This document shows positions 43,117-51,354 of a DNA stretch of 64,000 nt, piece after piece. Numbering within the stretch: position 1 is the first letter of the stretch; the number at the start of each line of letters is the position of its first letter. The notes beneath the pieces were generated by a model. It was not told where the DNA came from. It was given only the letters and a program-made list of their open reading frames with translations, and did no database searches. The translations under genes and the position numbers were made by a program. This DNA comes from an uncultured Candidatus Binatia bacterium. Lineage in GTDB: Bacteria > Desulfobacterota > Binatia > UBA9968 > JAJDTQ01. The DNA is taken from NCBI GenBank assembly GCA_958295985.1, contig OY282432.1, forward strand, positions 2,265,001-2,329,000. Reading direction: 5' to 3'.

Positions 43117-44004
43117 ATGGCCATCAAGGAAATCAACACCTATTCCTTTATCGGGAACCTCGGGGGCCAGGAGCCCGAGCGGGAGTGGAAGGAGATCGAC
43201 GAGGAGAAGGATGTCATCCATTGCACGGAGACGTTCGAACGTCCCTGCCTGTTGCTGAAGCCCTTGAGCGTGTTGACGACCCCGCTGCCGGGAGAGAACG
43301 GTGAAGAGCGGCGTCTGCCGGTTCTTTCCAACGACGACGTGAGCATCGAGCTCGTGACCGGCGCCACCGCCGAGCCGGCTGCGGCTTCCCGGGAGCGACA
43401 CGAAGTGAGCGTCCAGATCGGCGGCGCGGGTAGCGTGCCGACCTCGCAAGGCGACTTCGAGCTCGCGCAGGGGGATGTGTTGGCGCTTCCACCCGGCGCG
43501 GCGCGGCCCAATCCCCAAGGCGGCACCCGGCTGGTGGTCTACGCCAAAAAGCCGCTGCACGTGGCCAAGGGGTACCCGGCGCAAGATGACCGGACCACCG
43601 CCGGGGGCTGTGTTCTGCTGAAGCCCGGGGAGGTGCTCGACCAGGTGGACGAAGGGGTGTCGGGCGGGAAGCATTTCGAGCTGATGGAGAACGAGGACCT
43701 CATGGTGGAGATGACCGTCCGGGCCGACTCCCAGCGTATCTACCACCGGGGCTTCAATCAGGACGAGGTGGCATTCCAGCTTACCGGACAACGGGGCACC
43801 CGCACGACCCAGGGCGAGTTCATGCTGGAGACCGGCGACATGCTGTGGATTCCGCCGGGATGCTCCCACCGGAACATCGGCGAGATGCTCACGACCCGCA
43901 TCATCCTGTACACTCGGAACCCGCTCGTGCTGTCGCAGGAGTACAGCAGCCGGGCGGAACAGGTGGCCCGGGCCGCGTCCGGCGCCGTCCAGGAATCCGG
44001 GTGA
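43117..44004 (+). CDS. Bicupin protein, homogentisate/gentisate dioxygenase-like
   Basis: The 295-residue protein has two cupin barrels. The second holds the clearer motif: RIYHRGFNQDEVAFQLTGQ, then GEFMLETGDMLWIPPGCSHRN. This gives the H...E...H pattern (H in YHRG, E in QDEV, H in CSHRN) expected for a metal site. The first barrel (ERHEVSVQIGGAG, GDFELAQGDVLALPPGAARPN) lacks the last His and is probably structural. A related bicupin is at 51355. Ribosome-binding site GAAGGAGG precedes the ATG. It lies alone between an SDR gene (divergent) and a toxin-antitoxin pair. Confidence 0.82.
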   Translation: MAIKEINTYSFIGNLGGQEPEREWKEIDEEKDVIHCTETFERPCLLLKPLSVLTTPLPGENGEERRLPVLSNDDVSIELVTGATAEPAAASRERHEVSVQIGGAGSVPTSQGDFELAQGDVLALPPGAARPNPQGGTRLVVYAKKPLHVAKGYPAQDDRTTAGGCVLLKPGEVLDQVDEGVSGGKHFELMENEDLMVEMTVRADSQRIYHRGFNQDEVAFQLTGQRGTRTTQGEFMLETGDMLWIPPGCSHRNIGEMLTTRIILYTRNPLVLSQEYSSRAEQVARAASGAVQESG

Positions 44005-44178
44005 CGGGCGTGGGCACAAGCCGGTCCATGACCGCGACCCCAAGGGCGGGCAGAGGCCGTACACAGTGCGCATTGATCGGCTCCGGTCCCGCCATCGAAA
44101 ATGATCGACAGCGGTGCCAAACAGGAGGCGAAGGGTTCCGGCAGGAAAACGGATCGTATGTCTGCTGCTGTCTTGCTT

Positions 44179-44210
44179 GCCATATGTAGTCATATATGCC
44201 AACATATGGC
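44179..44210. promoter_or_regulatory. Palindromic operator at the higBA start
   Basis: A 9-bp inverted repeat, GCCATATGT...ACATATGGC, has arms at 44179-44187 and 44202-44210. An inner CATATATG palindrome (44191-44198) contains the ATG of the toxin gene. An AT-rich palindrome over the start of a toxin-antitoxin operon fits autorepression by the HTH antitoxin. Confidence 0.65.
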
Positions 44211-44561
44211 ATAAACCGTGAGACGAGACCCATCGGATGGGTCCGGGCTGCGCGAAAGGTCTTCGAGACTTTCCCCTTGGTCGTGCGGGATCGCGTCAGC
44301 ACGGCCCTGACGATTGCCGCCGAGGGCAGCAAGGCGGATATTGTGAAGCCGTTGAAGGGGCTCGGGTCAGGTGTCATGGAGATCGCCGTGCGGTACCGGA
44401 CTGATGCTTGGCGCGTCATCTACGTGACGGAAGTGGCCGGACAACTATGGGTGATCCATGCGTTCCGGAAGAAATCGAAGGCGGGGATAGCGACCCCGAA
44501 GGCCGAGATCGATCTGGTCAGGGATCGGCTGGGGCGACTGAAAAGGGAGCTGTTGCCATGA
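44196..44561 (+). CDS. higB: HigB/RelE-type toxin (Gp49 family)
   Basis: The 121-residue protein has the Gp49/HigB pattern: VKPLKGLGSGVMEIAVRYRTDAWRVIYVTEVAGQLWVIHAFRKKSKAG, then PKAEIDLVRDRL. Related toxins are ribosome-dependent mRNA endonucleases. The basic residues in FRKKSK and R in YRTDAWR are typical of the active surface. The start ATG lies within the putative operator, so the leader is very short. The downstream gene overlaps by four bases (ATGA) and encodes the antitoxin. The toxin-first order is the hallmark of the higBA type. Confidence 0.9.
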   Translation: MPTYGINRETRPIGWVRAARKVFETFPLVVRDRVSTALTIAAEGSKADIVKPLKGLGSGVMEIAVRYRTDAWRVIYVTEVAGQLWVIHAFRKKSKAGIATPKAEIDLVRDRLGRLKRELLP

Positions 44562-44872
44562 GCGAAAGCGACTTCGGACTAGTTGAAGGAAGCGGCAATG
44601 TCTTTCGTGACCTCGACGATCCACATGCGGACCTGAAACAGGCCAAGGCGATCCTGGCGGTTCGGATCATCACTGTGCTGAACAACCGTGGCCTTTCGGT
44701 GCGAAAAGCCGCCGAACTGACCCGCTTCGCTGCGGCGGACTTTTCGCGCATTCGCAACGCGGACTTGGGGCGGTTTACGCTGGACCGGCTGATCAAGATG
44801 CTCGCCGCCCTTGACGGAAGTCTGCGGGTCACGCTCCATGTCGATAACAGACGTGGCGGAGAAGCGGCATGA
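44558..44872 (+). CDS. higA: HigA-type antitoxin with helix-turn-helix
   Basis: The 104-residue protein has an N-terminal segment (GNVFRDLDDPHADLKQAKAIL) and an XRE-like helix-turn-helix (RGLSVRKAAELTRFAAADFSRIRNADLGRFTLDRLIKMLAAL). This matches antitoxins of the HTH_37 group that accompany Gp49 toxins. The C-terminus SLRVTLHVD is also typical. I chose ATG 44558, which overlaps the toxin stop; an open frame back to 44408 is a shadow of the toxin gene. It should neutralise HigB and repress the operon through the palindrome at 44179-44210. Confidence 0.9.
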   Translation: MSESDFGLVEGSGNVFRDLDDPHADLKQAKAILAVRIITVLNNRGLSVRKAAELTRFAAADFSRIRNADLGRFTLDRLIKMLAALDGSLRVTLHVDNRRGGEAA

Positions 44873-44977
44873 TCCATCCCGGCTAACGTGCGGGCGAGCA
44901 GATTATGAGGTTGGGAACACGGTCGTCGGGCGGTTCAGAAAACGCTTGCCCGGGCAGGATGCAAGTTTGCGGCCGCT

Positions 44978-46687
44978 TCATGCGCTGCCGAACTGAAGGG
45001 TGCGGCGGCCGAAGAAGAAGTACAGCACGACCAGCGGAATCATGAAGGCCAGGAGCAGCAACGATATCGCCGCCGCCACCGTGGCCTCGCCGCGAGTAAC
45101 GAAGCCCAGCACCAGCGTGGGCAGGGTCTGGTTGTCCTTGGCCGTGAGGAAGGCTGCCAGGGTCAGTTCCCGGTACGACAGCAGCGCGATCCATATCCAG
45201 GCGTAGAGCGTCGCCGGCGCCAGCAGCGGCGCCAGGATGCTCCGCAACACCCCGAAGGGTCCGAGTCCCGAGACATAGGCGGCCTCGTCGAGTTCCTTGT
45301 GGATCTGCAGCAGGGCGTTGTTGTAGACCCGCGTGGGGAAACTGATGCGCGCGATGACGAAGACCACGAGGATGATGTAGACGGTGTTGTAGAAGGGGAT
45401 GGACTCGGGGATCCAGAACAGCGCGATGACCAGGATGGCCACCGAGAAGATGAGGTTGGGCACCGCATGGGGCAGGAACGCCACCATGTCCACCAGCCAC
45501 GCGTAGCGGAACCCGGACCGGATGACGACCCATGAGATGGCCAGGCCGACGAACAGCAGGATCGTGGGCACCGTCACCGTCAGGATCGCGGTATTCTTGG
45601 TGGCGGTCCAGAAGATGTCCCAGGGGATCTGCCGGAAGTTCTCCAGGGACACCGTGGCTAGGGCCTCCATGGAGAACGGCTGAAAGTAGGGCATCAGCGA
45701 CGCCCACACCAGCGCCAGAAACGGAAACACCACCCCCAGCGCCAACTTGACGCCGATGAACGCCCAGCCCGCGATCCACCACCGACCCAAGGGGATGATA
45801 TTCGGGCGGTAACTCTTGCCCGTGACCACCGTGTAGCGGTGAGAGCGGCCGATCACCTTCAGATACCACCAGCTCAACAGCAGTCCCACCACGATCATCA
45901 GGACGCTGGCGGCGCCGACGATGCTGAAGTTCGGCGGCCCTTCCTGCGGGTCCGCCTCGTTGAACACGAACGTGCTGAAGGTGAATATCCGGTTCGCCAT
46001 GCCGATGATGGCGGGAACGTCGAACGAGGCGAGGCCGATGGTGCCGATGTAGATGCCGGCGGCCAGTATCCCCGGCCACATGAGCGGCAGCGTCACGTGC
46101 CGGATCCGGTGAAAGAAACTCAGGCCGTGGATCTGCGCGCTCTCCTCCAGGGCGGGATCCATGGCCCGGAACGTGGCCGCCAGCATGATGAACGCCAGCG
46201 ACGAAAGCCCGAGTCCCGCAATGAATCCCATGCCCGACACCGAGACGATATTGATGGGAGGGGAGTCGATGAACGGGAGCAGGTCCATCAACCAATGATT
46301 GATGGTGCCGATCCGCGGGTGGAACATGAACAGCCAGCCCAGGGCGCCGAATGTGCCGGGGATGACCGCACTGGCGGTCATCATCGGGAAAACCAGACTT
46401 CTTCCGGGCAGGTCGGTGCGCTCGGCCAGCCATGCGATGGGTACGGCAAAGCCCAACGCCACGAGGATCGTGACCGCGGTGAAGACGCCGGTATTGTACA
46501 GGGCCCCGTACACAAAGGGGTCCAGGTACAGATCGCTGAAGTTCTGCAGGGTATAGACGGAGGAATCCAGCGGATCCTGAAAGGCGATGTCCAGGATCAC
46601 CGCCAGGAGGACCACGACCACCGAGAGCACCGCGACGGTGAACGCGATGAGCGCGGACCGCGCGCTCATCAGGCGGCCCATGCGCAT
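44978..46687 (-). CDS. ABC importer permease, FbpB type (two fused domains)
   Basis: The protein has about 569 residues and twelve helices in two BPD_transp_1 halves. The coupling loops are LEESAQIHGLSFFHRIRHVTLPLMWP and LDEAAYVSGLGPFGVLRSILAPLLAP. Possible starts are ATG 46687, 46681 and 46669; none has a strong ribosome-binding site. A Gly/Arg-rich extension to 46834 is not convincing. It follows the binding-protein gene (46856) on the minus strand. No ATPase gene is in this cluster; an orphan ATPase lies upstream at 53613. Confidence 0.9.
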   Translation of the reverse strand: MRMGRLMSARSALIAFTVAVLSVVVVLLAVILDIAFQDPLDSSVYTLQNFSDLYLDPFVYGALYNTGVFTAVTILVALGFAVPIAWLAERTDLPGRSLVFPMMTASAVIPGTFGALGWLFMFHPRIGTINHWLMDLLPFIDSPPINIVSVSGMGFIAGLGLSSLAFIMLAATFRAMDPALEESAQIHGLSFFHRIRHVTLPLMWPGILAAGIYIGTIGLASFDVPAIIGMANRIFTFSTFVFNEADPQEGPPNFSIVGAASVLMIVVGLLLSWWYLKVIGRSHRYTVVTGKSYRPNIIPLGRWWIAGWAFIGVKLALGVVFPFLALVWASLMPYFQPFSMEALATVSLENFRQIPWDIFWTATKNTAILTVTVPTILLFVGLAISWVVIRSGFRYAWLVDMVAFLPHAVPNLIFSVAILVIALFWIPESIPFYNTVYIILVVFVIARISFPTRVYNNALLQIHKELDEAAYVSGLGPFGVLRSILAPLLAPATLYAWIWIALLSYRELTLAAFLTAKDNQTLPTLVLGFVTRGEATVAAAISLLLLAFMIPLVVLYFFFGRRTLQFGSA

Positions 46688-46855
46688 TCCCGGAAGCGCA
46701 GCCCTGTGGGCTGTTGCAGTCGTTTCCACAACGCCGGCTTCAAGTCTCCATGGCCCGCGGTCTCGGACAACCGAGGCGCCGGCACGTCCAGCCACTTCGC
46801 GGCGCCGTGGAGGCCGCGCGGCCCCCAACGGCAATCCCGCGGGTCCGGTATGGCG

Positions 46856-47980
46856 CTACTTCTTTTGCCCGACGAGTATCTTCTTATAGGTTCTCTTCCA
46901 CTTCTCGACTTCGGGCTTGACCTTCATGTAGGTCGGGATGCTGACGTAGGGCGGCGCCACCCCGCGATCGTTCAGTCCCTTTACGACCTTGTACATGGTG
47001 TTCTCGGGATAGTAGCTGGTATCCGCGACCTCCCACTTCCGGTTCAACGCCTGTCCTTCCGGCGTCTGCACGAACACCATGAACAGCTTCGCCGTGTTGG
47101 GATACCGGGCCTGTTTCAGCAGGCCCATGTACGAATGGGTGATGTTGCTGGTCTCTTCGAGGTAGGCTATCTCCAGGGGCGCTCCCTTGGCCTGGCCTTT
47201 CCACACGTTGTTGGCGCTGCACATGAGCGCCAGCCCGACGAACTCGCCGCTGGCGATCCGGTTCTCGTCGCCGCAGCCGATCAGGCCGACGATGTGACCC
47301 TTCTCGACCAACGCCGACAGCAGGTTGCGGATGCGCGTCGCCTTCTCGGTATCGAAGGTGCCCTGTTCGCTGACGCTCGCGCGGTCCCAAACCGCGGCGT
47401 AGGTGGTGGACGCCAGCTTGCCTTTCCAGAAGGGGTCCAGCAGGTCCTCGAGCTTGTTGGGCACCTTGTCCTTCGGCACCAATCGCGTGTTGTAGGCGAA
47501 GCCGCCGATGCGGGTATGCTCGGGAATGGCGCCGCCCCCCGGCACGATGGCATCGGCCGGTATCCGGGGATAGAGCTCCCGCCAGTCCTTCACCTCGGCC
47601 AGCATGTTCGCCTTGAGCAGCCGCGGGATGGTGGACTGGGTGCCGTTGAAGACATCCGTCGAAGGTTGCCGGCCCGCCTTGGCCTCTTTCATCAGCCTGG
47701 CCGCGAAGCGGTTCTGGTTGGGGAAGTCAACGTATTCCCACTTCACCTTGACGCCGTACATCTTTTCCATCGCCTGCAAGACTTCCTGTCTTCCCCGGAC
47801 GTCGTCGAAAATCGCATGGGCGATGAGAGTCCCGCCTTCGGCCTTGGCCGCCTTGATCAACGCATCGAGCGCAGGGGTCTTGTCGGCGGCCATGGACGGA
47901 CCGGATCCCGCGGCGGTGACAAAGCAAAGCACCGTGGCAATCAGCAGTGTTCTTCCGAGTCCCTGGCGTGAGTTCTTCAT
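46856..47980 (-). CDS. ABC importer binding protein, ferric-iron type
   Basis: The 374-residue protein has a signal peptide ending at SMAAD. The mature start is PALDALIKAAKAEGGTLIAHAIFDDVRGRQEVLQAM. GGFAYNTRLVPKDKVPNKLEDLLDPFWKGKLA is the conserved middle of the SBP_bac_6/FbpA-like group. An AAAGGAGGAACCC ribosome-binding site precedes ATG 47980. The C-terminus (YVSIPTYMKVKPEVEKWKRTYKKILVG) is Lys-rich. The substrate cannot be named. It forms a two-gene unit with the permease downstream. Confidence 0.88.
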   Translation of the reverse strand: MKNSRQGLGRTLLIATVLCFVTAAGSGPSMAADKTPALDALIKAAKAEGGTLIAHAIFDDVRGRQEVLQAMEKMYGVKVKWEYVDFPNQNRFAARLMKEAKAGRQPSTDVFNGTQSTIPRLLKANMLAEVKDWRELYPRIPADAIVPGGGAIPEHTRIGGFAYNTRLVPKDKVPNKLEDLLDPFWKGKLASTTYAAVWDRASVSEQGTFDTEKATRIRNLLSALVEKGHIVGLIGCGDENRIASGEFVGLALMCSANNVWKGQAKGAPLEIAYLEETSNITHSYMGLLKQARYPNTAKLFMVFVQTPEGQALNRKWEVADTSYYPENTMYKVVKGLNDRGVAPPYVSIPTYMKVKPEVEKWKRTYKKILVGQKK

Positions 47981-48052
47981 GGGTTCCTCCTTTGGTCGTG
48001 GCCCGTACCGTCCATTGGCAGTGTAAAGGCCGTGTGATTCCGGTTCAACGGT

Positions 48053-48994
48053 TCAATCCAGCACGATGGGCTTTCCCCGGCCCTTCCGTACGGCTTCTTC
48101 GTAGGCGAAGCTGGCCAACGCCACGTCGCTGTAGCCCCCCTGAGACTCCCGGAAAACGGCTATGCCGTCTTCCAGGCCCGGCGGAGGCTCGTCCCGCGCC
48201 ACCAACTCGCCGAGCTCCATGACGTCCTCCCAGCCGATCCGTCCTTCCTGCGACAACCGGATCAGCGGCCGGTCGAGACCGGTGTCGTAATAGTCCAACT
48301 CGTGGGTCTTGCTCGACACCACGATCGCCGCCGCTCCCAGATAGACGTCGTCGTCGAACTCGTTGGGGCGGCCACAGCCGAAAACGGCCGTGCCGGGGCG
48401 CAGCCACTCACCCCGCAGCGCGGGTTCCGGAGAGTTCGTGCTGACGAGAACGATCTCTCCCGCGGCCAGGGCTTCGCGCGGATCGGATGCCGCCGTCATC
48501 TCCACTCCGAAGTCACGCGACGCTTGCCGGGCGAAGGACTCCCGCCGGTCCGCATTCCGGCTGTAGACGGTGACCCGTTGGATGGGCCGCAGTCCCAGGG
48601 CCGCCTGCAGCAGGGCGGGAGCCAGCCTGCCGCTGCCGATGAGCGCCGCGGACTTGACCTCCGGGCCGGCCAGGCGGTCCAGTGCCAGACCTACCGTTGC
48701 GGCGATCCTGAGCGAACTGAAGGGATAGTTCATGATGGAGAGGAGCTTGCCCGAGCTCATTTCGTAGACCAGTGCTAGGGCGTCCCCGCCGGTGGGACTG
48801 AGACGGAGCCCCACGCGGTCCGGCCGGTCGAGGCCCCCCGCCACCAGACGAATGCCGCGCCCCATGAGACGCAGGGGTGGAATGGCCTTCACCTGCCCGC
48901 CGGCCTGATCGACGTAGGTTTCTTCGAGGACCGTCATGCCGGTCCTCAGGTCCAGCAGGTCCTCCACTTCGGAGCTCCTCAGCAGAACCGTCAT
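48053..48994 (-). CDS. Ornithine cyclodeaminase/mu-crystallin family protein
   Basis: The 313-residue protein has the family layout: an N-terminal dimer region (MTVLLRSSEVEDLLDLRTGMTVLEETYV) and the Rossmann motif ALIGSGRLAPALL. VSTNSPEPALRGEWLRPGTAVFGCG, close to the family TxSxxPxLxxxWLxPGTHI region, follows. The enzyme group uses NAD(P) for imine or cyclodeamination reactions (ornithine, Delta1-pyrroline carboxylates, alanine). The loop usually reads GxGxQA, but here it is GSGRLA. I chose ATG 48994; upstream frame is noise. It lies 73 bases upstream of the ABC binding-protein gene, so the importer may supply its substrate. Confidence 0.85.
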   Translation of the reverse strand: MTVLLRSSEVEDLLDLRTGMTVLEETYVDQAGGQVKAIPPLRLMGRGIRLVAGGLDRPDRVGLRLSPTGGDALALVYEMSSGKLLSIMNYPFSSLRIAATVGLALDRLAGPEVKSAALIGSGRLAPALLQAALGLRPIQRVTVYSRNADRRESFARQASRDFGVEMTAASDPREALAAGEIVLVSTNSPEPALRGEWLRPGTAVFGCGRPNEFDDDVYLGAAAIVVSSKTHELDYYDTGLDRPLIRLSQEGRIGWEDVMELGELVARDEPPPGLEDGIAVFRESQGGYSDVALASFAYEEAVRKGRGKPIVLD

Positions 48995-49074
48995 GGTTGT
49001 CCGCGGCCTCCGCGCCCGCCCGCCGGGGGTCTCTTCGCCGAGTTGATGTTCCGTGGCATTTCCGTCCGGCTCCC

Positions 49075-50022
49075 TCAGGCCAGCCGCGGCCGTAGCTCCT
49101 CGAACAACAGCCGGGTCTGTTCCGCGGGGTCGTCGGACGCGAACCGGACGATCATCGCGGTGAGCCCGGAGCGCACGTATCCCCGAAGCCGGTCCGCGCA
49201 TTCGTCCGGCGTTCCGAAGATGGTGAAGTGGTACTGGAGCCTGGCCTTCGGCTGGCGGAAGAACGCTTCCATCCAGGCCCAGCCCTGCTCGCGTGCGGCA
49301 TCGCCCTCCCGGTCCATGTGCAACGTCGCGTAAAGCGCGGACACGGGCACCGCGCCCGCCCGGCCGTACGACGCGGCGTATTGATCGATCTTGTGACGGT
49401 TGGCGGTGAACTGCTCCAGCGACGAGACGAGGGTCACCCATCCGTCTCCGAGCCTGCCGGCGCGTTTGAAGCCGGTCTCGTTCCGATCGGCCGCGATCCA
49501 GATGGGTATCCCGGGTCGTTGAACCGGCTTGGGCAGGATGCCGATCTCCTCGAACCGGAAGTATTGGCCTTCGTAGGCAAATGAATCTTCCGTCCAAAGG
49601 CGTCGCAGGAGCTCGATGGTTTCGCTCAGACGTCCGGCCTTCTGGCCGGCGGGGATGCCGCATGCCTCGAACTGGCGCTGGATGTAGTCGCGCACAGGCC
49701 CCACGCTGACGGCCAGTATGACGCGGCCTTGGGAGATGACGTCCACAGTGGCGAGGGTGTGGGCGAGAAGCACGGGATTGCGCAGCGCCGGCAGGAACGG
49801 CACGGCGCCGAGCCTCACCCGCTCGGTCTTGCAGGCCAGGGCGGCCATGGTGGTGAGGCAGTCGCCCCGGGCCCGGTTCAGGATAGTGACGCTGTCACCC
49901 AGCCAGATATGGTCGAAACCTGCCTCTTCGGCCCCGGCGGCCTGTTTCCACAGCGCGTCGAAGGAGACAGGCCCTTTGTCCCGGACAAGGTCCCGCGTAT
50001 GCAGCAGCAGGCCGAATTCCAT
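49075..50022 (-). CDS. LLM-class flavin- or F420-dependent oxidoreductase
   Basis: The 315-residue protein is a luciferase-like TIM barrel. Typical marks are MEFGLLLHTRD at the start, EEAGFDHIWLGDSVTILNRARGDCLTTMAALACKTERVRLGAVPFLPALRNPVLLAHTLATVDVISQGRV, and PVQRPGIPIWIAADRNETGFKRAGRLGDGWV. The last stretch contains a phosphate-binding region. The substrate and cofactor (FMN or F420) cannot be separated by eye. A remnant of a similar gene is at 29708. It follows the M24-like gene by 20 bases and probably is co-transcribed with it. Confidence 0.88.
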   Translation of the reverse strand: MEFGLLLHTRDLVRDKGPVSFDALWKQAAGAEEAGFDHIWLGDSVTILNRARGDCLTTMAALACKTERVRLGAVPFLPALRNPVLLAHTLATVDVISQGRVILAVSVGPVRDYIQRQFEACGIPAGQKAGRLSETIELLRRLWTEDSFAYEGQYFRFEEIGILPKPVQRPGIPIWIAADRNETGFKRAGRLGDGWVTLVSSLEQFTANRHKIDQYAASYGRAGAVPVSALYATLHMDREGDAAREQGWAWMEAFFRQPKARLQYHFTIFGTPDECADRLRGYVRSGLTAMIVRFASDDPAEQTRLLFEELRPRLA

Positions 50023-50042
50023 GTGAGCGGTGCGCCGGTTCC

Positions 50043-51242
50043 CTAAGAGGGTACGGTAATCAGCTCCAGTTTGCGGGACCCCAGCCGCCGGGCGCCGTCG
50101 TCGGTCACCACCACCGTGTCGCCGATACTTGCGTGATCCTTGCCTTCGGCCATGCGAATGCGAGGTTTCAGGATGAAAACCATGCCCGACGCGAGCCGGA
50201 TCTTCTGGAATCGTTCGACGTCGGCGTCGCCCATGAGCGCGGGTCCGTCGTCCCCCAACCCGCGCGCGTGCATCATCGGGTGGCTCCACCTGTACTTGCC
50301 GCCCCCAAGGGTCTCCACCGTCTTCATGTAGGTGTCGAACAGGGCGCCGAAGGTGACGCCCGGCTTCATGACACCGAGGATGGCGTTGAAACAGGCGCAT
50401 GAAATGTCCGTTAGCTCGCGGAAGGTCGTTTCGGGTTCGCCCAGCAACATGGGGCTCACGGCCTGAGCGGCGTAGCCGCCGTACTTGGCCTCGATCTCGT
50501 TGACGATCCGGTCGCCGCGCCGGATGACGCGGTTGGTGGGCACGAAGGAGCTCTGGGTGGCGCCCGGGCCCGAGCCCAGGAAGAAGAGCGTCGGCAGTTC
50601 GCCGCCGCTTCGGAGCATCACGTGGGCCATGACCGCATAGAGCTCCCGCTCGGATACCCCTTCCCGGGCGCTGTCGATCATGGTCTCGATCATGGTCTCG
50701 ATGATCTCCATGGAACGCTCCATGAAGGTGATCTCCTCGGCGCTCTTGATGGCCCGGACCTCCTGCATCAGACTCGTGGCGTTCACCAGCTCGGCATCGG
50801 GAAATGCCTGCCGGAGCCGCTCCACCGTTGTATGGGGGACGATGCCGTCCGGGGTCCGGATCAGGCCGGACAGTCCCGAGATCCCCAGGCGGCCGTTCTC
50901 GAAGCCCAGTTCCCGAAGGCGCGTCACCGCGTTCTCGGCCCATCGGTTGCGGCCGTCCCGGACGTCTTCCACCCAGTCCTGAACCCGGGTCCACCAGTCC
51001 GCCCGGTTGAACACATACGCGGTCACCGGTCCCTCGGCAGGAAAGATCGTCAACACTTCCGTGGCGAATCCTCCGATACCCGTCAGGTAGCGGGAATCCG
51101 CCATGGTCTGTTCCCAACGGCTGGTGTTGGCGGGCAGGAGGAGCATGTCCAACCCCTCCGCGGCCATCTTTTCCCGCACGAGCTGGTAGCGACGGTCACG
51201 TTCGGCAAGCGAGAGGCGAGGAATGAGGTCCGTTTCGGGCAT
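50043..51242 (-). CDS. M24 (creatinase/prolidase fold) protein lacking metal ligands
   Basis: The 399-residue protein has an N-terminal creatinase-type domain (ERDRRYQLVREKMAAEGLDMLLLP) and a pita-bread C-terminal domain (LMQEVRAIKSAEEITFMERSMEII). The five metal ligands of M24 peptidases are mostly replaced. Aligning by motif, the first Asp is Glu (NEIEAKYGGY), the second Asp is Gln (YAAQAV), His is kept (HARGLG), the EPG Glu is Lys (FILKPRI) and the last Glu is Gly (IGDTVVVTDDG). Creatinase also works without metals, so a C-N hydrolase or lyase function is more likely than aminopeptidase. It is 21 bases upstream of the LLM gene. Confidence 0.83.
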   Translation of the reverse strand: MPETDLIPRLSLAERDRRYQLVREKMAAEGLDMLLLPANTSRWEQTMADSRYLTGIGGFATEVLTIFPAEGPVTAYVFNRADWWTRVQDWVEDVRDGRNRWAENAVTRLRELGFENGRLGISGLSGLIRTPDGIVPHTTVERLRQAFPDAELVNATSLMQEVRAIKSAEEITFMERSMEIIETMIETMIDSAREGVSERELYAVMAHVMLRSGGELPTLFFLGSGPGATQSSFVPTNRVIRRGDRIVNEIEAKYGGYAAQAVSPMLLGEPETTFRELTDISCACFNAILGVMKPGVTFGALFDTYMKTVETLGGGKYRWSHPMMHARGLGDDGPALMGDADVERFQKIRLASGMVFILKPRIRMAEGKDHASIGDTVVVTDDGARRLGSRKLELITVPS

Positions 51243-51354
51243 GGTTCACTCTTTCGGCACAGGCTGCGCGGATTGGACGGCCTCGCGGGGCGCCGCCGTG
51301 CATTCGGCCGGGAGTCTGCGTCGTAGGCGGATTATAGGCTCCTCGAAGTGGCTG

